Of a stretch of 8,329 nt of DNA, positions 1 through 6,883 are shown piece after piece. This DNA is from Deltaproteobacteria bacterium (GTDB lineage: Bacteria; Desulfobacterota; DSM-4660; Desulfatiglandales; HGW-15): assembly GCA_020342025.1 (NCBI GenBank), contig CP070840.1, positions 682,248-690,576 on the forward strand, read 5' to 3'. Below the pieces are notes generated by a model. The model did not search any database. It saw only the letters and a program-made list of their open reading frames with translations, and was not told where the DNA came from. Made by a program: the position numbers and the translations under genes. Position 1 is the first letter of the stretch. Each line of letters starts with the position of its first letter.

Positions 1-1033
1 GAATGAGCCCTTCCAGGGTATTGTCATTCAGGTTAATGTGGCTCAATGCCACGTCAGGGTCCTTCAGGGACTCCATATCCACACAGAACCCATGATTTTG
101 AGAAGTGATCTCTACCTTGCCGGTCGACAGATCCTTAACGGGCTGGTTGGCTCCCCGATGCCCGAATTTCAGTTTAAAGGTCTCCCCCCCAAGGGCCAAT
201 CCGATTAACTGGTGCCCAAGGCATATCCCGAAAATGGGTCTCTTCCCTATCTGTTCCCGGATGGTCTCGACGGCATAGGGGACTGCCGCGGGATCCCCTG
301 GCCCATTACTAAGAAAAAGCCCGTGAGGCTCAAGCTTATTTATCGTCTCTGAACCCGTGTATGCGGGCAGCATGAGGATTGTACAACCCCTCCTGTCAAG
401 AGAACGAAGGATATTGTATTTGACGCCATAATCCATGGCCACGACCCGCCAGGCATCCCCACGGTCCGGCCAGTGGAATTGATCCAGGCCACCTTCAATC
501 TCCACGGGTCTGCCCTCCTGCCACAGCAAGGGTTCTTGACAGGTCACTTCTTTCACCAAATCAAGGCCAACCATGTTGGGGGCCCGCCTTGCCGTCTCCA
601 CCAAGGATTCAAGGTTCAGATCCAGAGTGGATAGGGCCGCCTTCATGGCACCTCTAAGCCTGATGTGCCTGGTCAATGCACGGGTATCAATGCCCTCTAT
701 ACCCGGTATCTTGTTGGATTTGAGATAATCGGCCAGGCTCTTTTGGGATCTCCAGTTGCTGGGATACTCCTGGTACTCCTTCACCAGGAAGGCCTTGACC
801 TGGATCCTGTCTGATTCCATATCCTCTTCATTGATGCCGTAGTTGCCTATCAATGGGTAGGTCATGGTTACCATTTGCCCGCAATAGGAAGGATCGGTCA
901 GTATCTCCTGGTAACCGGACATACTGGTATTAAAGACCACCTCACCGACAGCCTCACCATGGCCAGTAAAGGAGCGTCCCTTGAATACGGTCCCATCTTC
1001 TAGTGCGAGAAGTGCTTTTATTCTTTCACCCAT
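1..1033 (-). CDS. carA: Carbamoyl-phosphate synthetase small (glutaminase) subunit, 3' end cut by window
   Basis: CarA hydrolyses glutamine and passes ammonia to CarB, which makes carbamoyl phosphate for pyrimidine and arginine synthesis in the cytoplasm. 344 codons are present of a family length of roughly 375-385, so about 30-40 C-terminal residues are missing. The N-terminal CarA domain shows a DPSYCGQ...TYPLIGNYGIN block (residues 47-68) and DTRALTRHIR (116-125). The class I amidotransferase domain starts near VAMDYGVKYN (about 198-207). It has the SNGPGDP oxyanion loop (N243), the nucleophile elbow GICLGHQ with Cys271, and the catalytic His314 in SQNHGF, matching the E. coli spacing (Cys269, His312). 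The ATG at 1033 is the first possible start, because an in-frame TAA lies three codons upstream; the ribosome site is weak. It follows the glutaminase-GXGXG gene after 72 bp with no visible terminator, so read-through from that operon is plausible. carB would be expected beyond base 1. The identification is very secure. Confidence 0.96.
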   Translation of the reverse strand, partial: MGERIKALLALEDGTVFKGRSFTGHGEAVGEVVFNTSMSGYQEILTDPSYCGQMVTMTYPLIGNYGINEEDMESDRIQVKAFLVKEYQEYPSNWRSQKSLADYLKSNKIPGIEGIDTRALTRHIRLRGAMKAALSTLDLNLESLVETARRAPNMVGLDLVKEVTCQEPLLWQEGRPVEIEGGLDQFHWPDRGDAWRVVAMDYGVKYNILRSLDRRGCTILMLPAYTGSETINKLEPHGLFLSNGPGDPAAVPYAVETIREQIGKRPIFGICLGHQLIGLALGGETFKLKFGHRGANQPVKDLSTGKVEITSQNHGFCVDMESLKDPDVALSHINLNDNTLEGLI

Positions 1034-1105
1034 TCCAACTTACTCTCACGCCTCAAATACGAGCACCCAGCTGTTTGATCCATTGTGAATACCCAAAAAC
1101 CGACT
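1034..1105 (-). other. 72-bp gap between the glutaminase-GXGXG gene and carA
   Basis: No convincing hairpin-plus-T-run terminator and no clear -35/-10 pair is visible here. A 21-residue reading frame starts at ATG 1083 and overlaps the carA start, but it has no ribosome site and is probably chance. The simplest reading is an intra-operon spacer; a weak carA-specific promoter cannot be excluded. Confidence 0.5.
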
Positions 1106-3763
1106 CTAACCATGCTCAGCAACCTGCCCCCACTCTTCAAGACCATCTTTCCCTATCTTTGCAGCCTCTTTTTTCGGTCTGACCTTTCTATAGACCTCCA
1201 AAGGCCCTCTTTTCTTCCCATCAATAGTTAACAAATCCTCCTCAATGGAAATACCGAAGAGCCGTTCATTCTCTTCCAAGTAGGGCAGAATCAGGGTCCA
1301 ATCCTTCTCTTTCATGGGAGCCACCTCTCCCCCGTTCAGCTGTTCCTCATCTATCTGTGCGAATGGGTCTCTGACGTATATGGCACCTCCAGAGGCCAGG
1401 GAAAAAAAGTTGGACCCGGGATATGGCGTGGGCTGGGGTCTAACCTTTCCCTCATCATCAAACCCTATGCCGTTCAGGACAACGAATCCTCCCCCGTTGA
1501 GCGGATCTCCGGCCATGAAAGACTCGGCCAGGTAATCCAGACACGTGCCGTTAATCACGACTCGGGGCTTACCCACTGCGTTAATGAGCGGTCTTCCCGC
1601 CGCGTTTCCCATGACATAGATCTCTCCCCCTTTGGCGCCGTAGAGGAAGGTCTGGCCTGTATCCCCATAGATGACCAGCTTGCCCGATTTCATGATCTGC
1701 CCCAACTGGTCTTGCGCATTTCCATGTACGTAGATGGAGAGGCCATCAATACCTGAAGCCAGATAGTCGCCAGAGCTGCCATAAACATCGATTTGGACAC
1801 CACCCGAATCTGGTCCGAACCCACACCCGTGGAAACGCTGGCCTTTAAGTCCAAAAACGATAAACCGCCGCCAACCCCGATAAAAGGCCTCAGCCATCAA
1901 CCGACTGTCAGAATGGTCGCCTTCAGGCGGAAAAAGGGAGGCATCGATTATGAGGCCCCTTTCATTGTAGGTGGGCCCTCTGAAAAACTGTCTTGTCTCC
2001 CAGTCGATTAATCGATACGCGCCTTTTCCCTCTTCCATCTCAAGGGAGGGGAAATGGCGAAAGATGGTCTCAAGGGTTTGGTTGACCATCTGGAGAATGG
2101 AGCGCCGTTTCTTGTCATAGGTTGGGTACCTGCGATCGATGAGTTGTGTCAAGGCCTCCGAGGCCACCTCAAAGTGCGCATCTCCTTTAAGGGCCCATTT
2201 CTTGATCTCTCGAAAGCAATCCATGAGATCCGCATAGTCCCAAGTTTTGATCCCATCCCTCACGCACGCATAGAGAAGATCCGACCGTTGAAGTTCAAAA
2301 AAACTGGAGATATCAAATTGCTCCCTGTCTTCTTCCCCCATCTCGTAGAAGACCCGACCCGGTAGGTAGGGCACCTGCCCTTCTGGAGCTCTGATTTCCC
2401 GCCCGAATTTATCCACACACGTTAGACGCCGCTCCAGGGATTCAGACCCATTCTCATCCAGGTTAAAGATAAAGGCACCTCCATCCGTGTGACTCCCCCC
2501 CCGTGCGTTCCAATAACGATCAGCCGTTGTCCCCACGCGTGGGTCCTCTTCTGAAAGGCTCTTGAGAGTGGCATCTATGGCCTGTTTCTCGGAACATATC
2601 AACCCCACCTGCACCTGTCCGTCATGAAGGGCGAAGACTTGAGGCCTGAGCATGGCGGTGTCGGTAATCCCAATGAGCTGGAGCCGGCTGTTTTCTGTAT
2701 CATTTCGAGCAACAATAAAGAACCAAGGGCCGTCCGGAGATGCGTGAATGTGGGTGGCCTGAATGGCGCGGTAGAGCTTCTGTTTTTCTGGTGGCAGTTG
2801 GTCAAAGTCTCTTTCCATTGTAGGGGCCAGGGCTTCAATGACATATTCCAGGGGATAGCCATACGTGCGGCTATACAAGTCAACCAGGAGGACGGAGACT
2901 TCCGTATCCGTCAAAAACAAGGGATAGATGTTCCTCTGTTTCAAGTATTCTGTCACCGAGTGGTAATTGGCGAAGTCCCCGTTGTGAACAAGGGCCTCGT
3001 TCAGCCCAATAAAGGGATGGGCGCCAGCAGGGTGCCAGACCCTACCTTTTGTGGGATAGCGCTGATGGGCAATCCAGACGTGGGCCTTGAAGTTATCCAG
3101 TTTATAGTAATGCACCACCTGCTCCGCATAACCTACGATCTTCAGAATAAAGAAATTTCGGCCGTGGGATAGAACAAAGGCCTGCTGTTTTCCAAAGGCA
3201 TCATAGTAGGCCTTGTTGATCTTGAAGCTGTTCTGGTAGACGAATTCGTCCTCTGCCTGGCGGTCAGTCATTCTCTCCAGTTGGTTTTTCGCAACAAAGG
3301 CCTTGAGCACCGACGGCTTAACACGTACGAAATACCGCCACACATCTGGGGGTCGTAACCCCAGCCCGGGGATATTTCGGTAATCATCGATATGGGGAAT
3401 CCTTTCTTTAAGATCCACGCTGAAGCAGGGCTCTATAAAACGTCGCTCCAGGTCCTCCATGACCCCTTCTTCCAGAACAGCTATCTGAAGCATGTAGCTT
3501 TCTTCCAGAACCTCTTTGGACACGCCGAGCATGTTGTGGTCAAACCCCATGGCCGCTATTCCCCCCCCACGTCCGTTTCCCCGGTTGTGCATCTGCCTCG
3601 AGGGCTCAAAGATGTGCTTTCCTCTGACCGGTATACTGCAGGCAAAACCGGTTACGCCGCAGCCACCCTCAGCCTCGGTCTCATAGCGAGATCTGGAGGG
3701 TAAATCTTCAACCAATGGTCTTCTGGATTGAATAATTCTCTTTATGGTCTGATCCTTTTCCAT
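1106..3763 (-). CDS. Glutamate synthase-type glutaminase domain fused to a GXGXG beta-helix domain (GltB1-GltB3-like fusion)
   Basis: This 885-aa protein should supply ammonia from glutamine to the FMN-containing synthase subunit encoded just upstream. Residues about 35-430 look like a class II (N-terminal nucleophile) amidotransferase. Cys35 in GGCGVTGF is the likely nucleophile. HNRGNGRGGG (59-68), HQRYPT (233-238), HNGD (260-263, oxyanion Asn/Gly) and TDTE (285-288) follow in the family order. Residues about 430-635 are a linker I cannot assign. Residues about 638-770 are the GXGXG domain, with repeated G-rich beta-helix turns (e.g. 659-671, 697-712, 716-731, 736-752). Ordinary bacterial GltB (about 1500 aa) places the FMN synthase domain between these two parts; here it is a separate gene. 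In archaea the three parts are usually three genes, so the end-to-end fusion is unusual. The 34 residues before Cys35 would be a propeptide if self-processed. ATG 3763 lies 22 nt after the previous stop, with only a weak ribosome site (ACAGG). An N-methylglutamate synthase-like role (MgsA/MgsB) is an alternative. Confidence 0.88.
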   Translation of the reverse strand: MEKDQTIKRIIQSRRPLVEDLPSRSRYETEAEGGCGVTGFACSIPVRGKHIFEPSRQMHNRGNGRGGGIAAMGFDHNMLGVSKEVLEESYMLQIAVLEEGVMEDLERRFIEPCFSVDLKERIPHIDDYRNIPGLGLRPPDVWRYFVRVKPSVLKAFVAKNQLERMTDRQAEDEFVYQNSFKINKAYYDAFGKQQAFVLSHGRNFFILKIVGYAEQVVHYYKLDNFKAHVWIAHQRYPTKGRVWHPAGAHPFIGLNEALVHNGDFANYHSVTEYLKQRNIYPLFLTDTEVSVLLVDLYSRTYGYPLEYVIEALAPTMERDFDQLPPEKQKLYRAIQATHIHASPDGPWFFIVARNDTENSRLQLIGITDTAMLRPQVFALHDGQVQVGLICSEKQAIDATLKSLSEEDPRVGTTADRYWNARGGSHTDGGAFIFNLDENGSESLERRLTCVDKFGREIRAPEGQVPYLPGRVFYEMGEEDREQFDISSFFELQRSDLLYACVRDGIKTWDYADLMDCFREIKKWALKGDAHFEVASEALTQLIDRRYPTYDKKRRSILQMVNQTLETIFRHFPSLEMEEGKGAYRLIDWETRQFFRGPTYNERGLIIDASLFPPEGDHSDSRLMAEAFYRGWRRFIVFGLKGQRFHGCGFGPDSGGVQIDVYGSSGDYLASGIDGLSIYVHGNAQDQLGQIMKSGKLVIYGDTGQTFLYGAKGGEIYVMGNAAGRPLINAVGKPRVVINGTCLDYLAESFMAGDPLNGGGFVVLNGIGFDDEGKVRPQPTPYPGSNFFSLASGGAIYVRDPFAQIDEEQLNGGEVAPMKEKDWTLILPYLEENERLFGISIEEDLLTIDGKKRGPLEVYRKVRPKKEAAKIGKDGLEEWGQVAEHG

Positions 3764-3785
3764 AATGATGAACCTGTAGAAAGCA

Positions 3786-5285
3786 TTAACTTTGGTTTTT
3801 CATGTAATCCAGGTGCACCAGACAATCCGTTCGTCCCACCAACTCGCTTACGCTTCTCATTCCGAGTCTCTTCAATATTCGGATAATTTCCTTCTTCCAT
3901 GCGAGGAACAGATTGATAACCCGCTGGGTTCCCCACTCAAGATCAATGAGTTGCATTAACTCCTCATCCGTCGTGGCAATACCCCTGGCACAGCCCCTGC
4001 CACTTTCACAGTTGTGGCACCGGATACACTCCAAGGCCACCAGATCTGCGGTTCCCGTGCACACGCCGTCCGCCCCAAGGGCTATGATCTTGGCCACGTC
4101 ATGGGGTGTTCTAACACCCCCACTGGCAATCACCGTGATCTTGTCTCTGATACCCTCTTCCTGCAAAAAGCGATGGACCTTGGGAAGCGCATATTCGATG
4201 GGCATGGCGATATTTTTCTTGGCAATATCCGGAGCTGCACCCGTGCCCCCATAGCTCCCGTCCAAATGAATGATATGGGCCCCAGCGTAGTAACTTCCCA
4301 CAGCCACCATGTCCACGTCAGTGGGCGTGGAGACCTTGACCGATACCAGCGCCTGGGGATTCATCGCCTTTATCCAATCCACATGCTTCTTATGATCTTC
4401 CACCGAATAGACACTATGAAAGGGAAAGGGGGAGAATAGGGGATACCCCACCACCGCCTCGCGCATGCGGGCCACGCCCGGTGTCACCTTGTCTCCCAAG
4501 AGATGTCCTCCAAGACCAGGCTTCGCCCCCTGAGCATACTTGAATTCAACAATTTTGACCCTCTGTATGGTCTCCTCTCTGACCCCAAACAGGCCTGTGG
4601 CCACCTGGGTGATCACATGGTCATCATAGGGTTTCAGCTCATCTGGATACCCGCCCTCCCCGGTACAGCAAAAGGTTCCCAACGCGGCGGCGGCCTTTAT
4701 CCGGCTCAGCATGGTGGTGATGCTTATGGAACCGTAGGACATCCCCCCGCCATAAAAGGGAACTTCTATTCTGATCTTGTGGGCCTTATCATTAAGCCTG
4801 TTCAGTTCCACACCCACATCCACTTCCTCCTCCGGCAGATCTAAGGTATTCTTCACGGTTTCTCTGGGGGGATAGACGAGGCGCAATTTATCGAAACCAC
4901 CGCCCGACTCCCCTATCTTGTATTCAAGACCTCCGGGTGGCACATCACTCGTTTCAGCCATGTACCAGGTGCTGGCCAGAAGGTCTGGGGTCCACCGGAA
5001 ATCTCCCATGGCATCGAAGGTGGGATTCCGCTTTAGAGAGAGGGCCTGGACTGGGCATTCTTCATAACAGGGTGTATTGCAATCATGCCCAACACAACGG
5101 TAGGGGTATTTAACCAGGACATGGCCCCTCTTCATGACGTGGACGCCATAAGGACACACTTCCACACACTTGCCGCAGGCAATACAGTCGCTCGACCGAT
5201 CCAGCCGGTATTTTCCGATAGGATTTCGGAATCGCGATGGTGCGCGCACGGCCTCTGGAAACATAAACCCTTTGTGGCTACTCAA
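3786..5285 (-). CDS. Archaeal-type glutamate synthase FMN subunit with N-terminal ferredoxin domain (GltB2-like, intact motifs)
   Basis: This is the likely catalytic subunit, aminating 2-oxoglutarate to glutamate at an FMN, in 499 aa. Two N-terminal 4Fe-4S sites are visible: C34-x2-C37-x2-C40-x3-C44-P, and C64/C69/C73/C77-P. The FMN barrel carries GGGMSYGSIS (179-188), AQGAKPGLGGHL (251-262, conserved Lys255), VSVKVS (314-319), LDGSYGGTGAAP (341-352) and ASGGVRTPHDVAK (387-399). C420/C423/C426/C432 follow before GIAT, where GltB normally binds a 3Fe-4S cluster. I chose the TTG start at 5285 because AGGAGGG (5294-5300) lies exactly 8 nt upstream. The frame stays open to an ATG at 5357, but using that would give an 80-bp overlap with the neighbour; the ATG at residue 8 has no ribosome site. 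It overlaps the upstream paralog by 8 bp and precedes the glutaminase fusion by 22 bp, so translation is probably coupled. No NAD(P)H-binding domain is present, which favours ferredoxin as donor. The family call is secure; the exact product is inferred. Confidence 0.9.
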   Translation of the reverse strand: MSSHKGFMFPEAVRAPSRFRNPIGKYRLDRSSDCIACGKCVEVCPYGVHVMKRGHVLVKYPYRCVGHDCNTPCYEECPVQALSLKRNPTFDAMGDFRWTPDLLASTWYMAETSDVPPGGLEYKIGESGGGFDKLRLVYPPRETVKNTLDLPEEEVDVGVELNRLNDKAHKIRIEVPFYGGGMSYGSISITTMLSRIKAAAALGTFCCTGEGGYPDELKPYDDHVITQVATGLFGVREETIQRVKIVEFKYAQGAKPGLGGHLLGDKVTPGVARMREAVVGYPLFSPFPFHSVYSVEDHKKHVDWIKAMNPQALVSVKVSTPTDVDMVAVGSYYAGAHIIHLDGSYGGTGAAPDIAKKNIAMPIEYALPKVHRFLQEEGIRDKITVIASGGVRTPHDVAKIIALGADGVCTGTADLVALECIRCHNCESGRGCARGIATTDEELMQLIDLEWGTQRVINLFLAWKKEIIRILKRLGMRSVSELVGRTDCLVHLDYMKNQS

Positions 5286-6675
5286 GTTCGTATCCCTCCT
5301 CAACCTTTCCCATAGATCCAAATGTGGCCTCATCCAGATCTTCGAAAAACATGGCACGGCCTGCCTCTCCCCTCAAGCGGCGCGCGTCCCTTATCCCCAT
5401 AGCACCCATCACCTCCAGGAGCTGGTTGTGCCATGCGCCCAAAAGGTTAATAACGCGAGAGGCGACCCAGGAGGATGGGGCCTGGTCGATTTCTACTGGA
5501 CAGGATAGCCCCTTGGTGCACCGACGACACATCCTGCACTCCAGGGCGATAAGGATAGGGAAATCAATGAAGACCGCATCAGCCCCGCAGATCATCGATT
5601 TTGCCACATGCTCGGCCATGGCAAGACCGCCACTTACCAATAAGGTGGTCTCATCTCGCACCCCCTCGTCCACCAAAGCCAGATGGACAGAACGGAGCGC
5701 ATCTTTGACAAACAGGGATTCGTCATCCGTAGCCCTGCCATTGTAACTACCCTCCAGGTGGACAATGGAGACGCCTTCCCTTACAAGGGATAGCACCTTT
5801 TCTTTCGCTCCCTCAGTCAGAGGCAGACGGATAGATATCAAGTTAGAGGGATGCGACCTCCTTATTGTATGGAGGGTCTCTTCCCAGTCCTCTTTCCAGG
5901 GAATCTCCACCAGTCTCACCCCCTCTCCCAGTTTTTCCAGATCCATGGGCCCGTGTGAAATGAGCGGAATGAGGTGGTCCCTGAAGGGGGCCAAATCTTT
6001 TGTCAATGAATTCTCGGGCAAGGCAAACAGAGTGCCCAGACGTTTGGCCGCCATGGCCCACCCCTCCATGGTCCTGTCACTCAGAGCACCAAAGGTGGGA
6101 ACTCTCATGATGATGGGAAGGGGAACATCTATGAAAACCGGCAACTCACCCTCCAGATCACCGGTTTCTTTAAAGGTGAGATTTCTTGGCGTCCTGCCCA
6201 GATCAGTGGCAGTGCTTATGTATTCTCGACCGTGGATACCGTCTCTGGTGGGCCGAACGATCTCGGACATATCCGTCCACATGGCGTCAAAACCAGGCCC
6301 ACTGAAAGGCCCCGGATAGCCTGCACCAGAGACGGGAATTTTTCCACTCTCCGCCTGATACCATAATCGGGCAATAACATCCGGTGTCCAGTGGGCATCT
6401 CCGAGGGCTCTGTATTCAGGGTTAAGAGATTTATGGATAAGCTCCTTGGGACAGCCCTGAACGCACCGGAAACAGTTCATACATTGGTTGTCAATGGATT
6501 CAATCATCTGACGGCCATCAAGGCCGCGATTATCATAAACCCCATAGACACATTGCTTTTTCACACAGACGGCACACTTGAGGCATCCCTCTTCCCAGGC
6601 AATGATCCCAGACTCGGTAATCTTCTTGAATCGGTGGGGAGTCGGCTTCGTATGTATCACATATTTGGATGGCAC
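5278..6675 (-). CDS. Degenerate glutamate synthase/ferredoxin-domain paralog, probable non-catalytic subunit
   Basis: This 465-aa protein is a diverged duplicate of the gene that follows. They share the order of ferredoxin sites, a hallmark stretch after them (ALGDAHWTPDVIARLWYQAE here, AMGDFRWTPDLLASTWYMAE there) and a matching C-terminus with SGG, VAK, GAD, ALEC and RVINL. Cysteines are kept: C31/C34/C37/C42, C65/C68/C71/C75-P and C380/C383/C386/C392-P. The active-site motifs are not. AQGAKPGLGG and the following loop are gone (about 44 residues fewer between positions 253 and 283), GSYGGTGAAP has become GSYNGRATDD, and MSYGSIS has become PTFGALS. It therefore probably keeps its iron-sulfur clusters but not normal synthase chemistry, and may relay electrons or act as a structural partner. 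The reading frame is intact, so it is not a simple pseudogene. GTG 6675 is chosen because AGGAG (6684-6688) sits 8 nt upstream. It is the first gene of the three-gene synthase operon. A different substrate specificity is also possible. Confidence 0.85.
   Translation of the reverse strand: MPSKYVIHTKPTPHRFKKITESGIIAWEEGCLKCAVCVKKQCVYGVYDNRGLDGRQMIESIDNQCMNCFRCVQGCPKELIHKSLNPEYRALGDAHWTPDVIARLWYQAESGKIPVSGAGYPGPFSGPGFDAMWTDMSEIVRPTRDGIHGREYISTATDLGRTPRNLTFKETGDLEGELPVFIDVPLPIIMRVPTFGALSDRTMEGWAMAAKRLGTLFALPENSLTKDLAPFRDHLIPLISHGPMDLEKLGEGVRLVEIPWKEDWEETLHTIRRSHPSNLISIRLPLTEGAKEKVLSLVREGVSIVHLEGSYNGRATDDESLFVKDALRSVHLALVDEGVRDETTLLVSGGLAMAEHVAKSMICGADAVFIDFPILIALECRMCRRCTKGLSCPVEIDQAPSSWVASRVINLLGAWHNQLLEVMGAMGIRDARRLRGEAGRAMFFEDLDEATFGSMGKVEEGYELE
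5294..5300 (-). promoter_or_regulatory. Strong Shine-Dalgarno (AGGAGGG) fixing a TTG start
   Basis: AGGAGGG on the minus strand lies inside the end of the upstream paralog's coding region, 8 nt before the TTG at 5285-5283. Such a perfect site and spacing decides the start of the intact synthase subunit in favour of TTG over the upstream ATG. Confidence 0.8.
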
Positions 6676-6683
6676 AAGCGAAT

Positions 6684-6688
6684 CTCCT
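6684..6688 (-). promoter_or_regulatory. Shine-Dalgarno (AGGAG) for the GTG start of the degenerate synthase paralog
   Basis: AGGAG on the minus strand ends 8 nt before GTG 6675-6673. It supports the GTG start of the first gene of the synthase operon. Confidence 0.8.
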
Positions 6689-6726
6689 ATTGCTAAACCA
6701 AATCATTTCTTCTGGCTCCCCTCCCC

Positions 6727-6863
6727 TTGGAGGCTGTGTCACAATCCCTTCTCGTCATTGCGAACGACCGGAGGGAGCGTGGCAATCTCTTCGTTTTCAA
6801 TGCCTTATGAGATTGCTTCGGTCGTTTCACTCCCTCGCAATGACATTACGACACAGCCTCTTG
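6727..6863. mobile_element. 131-bp MITE-like palindromic element with 3-bp TTG target duplication
   Basis: The element is 6730-6860, bounded by perfect 11-bp inverted termini (GAGGCTGTGTC and GACACAGCCTC) and flanked by TTG at 6727-6729 and 6861-6863. Inside are further matching arms: GTCATTGCGA (6754-6763) with TCGCAATGAC (6835-6844), and GCAATCTC (6782-6789) with GAGATTGC (6809-6816), around a 19-nt loop. It has no coding capacity, so any transposition would need an enzyme supplied in trans. The GTCATTGCGA...GCAATCTC core resembles a repeat style I recall in deltaproteobacterial and other anaerobe genomes; the name and family are not asserted. Confidence 0.75.
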
Positions 6864-6864
6864 T

Positions 6865-6883
6865 GGGAGGGGCTGGGGAGGGG
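6865..6883 (+). other. G-quadruplex-forming motif
   Basis: The plus strand reads G3-A-G4-CT-G4-A-G4: four G-runs of at least three with loops of 1, 2 and 1 nt, which meets the usual intramolecular quadruplex rule. It belongs to the left half of the outer repeat. As the genes here run on the minus strand, the G-rich strand is the transcription template and the RNA would be C-rich, so any effect would be at the DNA level. Confidence 0.6.

Noticed and set aside
1018..1083. A 21-codon reading frame overlapping the carA start, as a possible regulatory leader peptide
   Set aside because: It has no ribosome site, no attenuator hairpins and no telling codon runs; it is most likely chance.
2599..3172. 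Long open frames on both strands within the glutaminase-GXGXG gene
   Set aside because: They overlap a gene with clear family motifs, have no recognisable domains, and look like frame shadows of GC-rich coding DNA.
5278..5357. 80-bp overlap between the two synthase paralogs
   Set aside because: It exists only if the upstream ATG is used; the TTG at 5285 with a perfect ribosome site reduces the overlap to 8 bp.
5278..6675. The degenerate synthase paralog as a pseudogene
   Set aside because: The frame is intact over 465 codons with a strong ribosome site, all cluster cysteines kept and tight operon packing, which suggests it is still selected.
6730..6860. The inverted-repeat array as a CRISPR or a structured regulatory RNA
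   Set aside because: There are no regularly spaced direct repeats, and the terminal inverted repeats plus target duplication fit a non-autonomous mobile element better.
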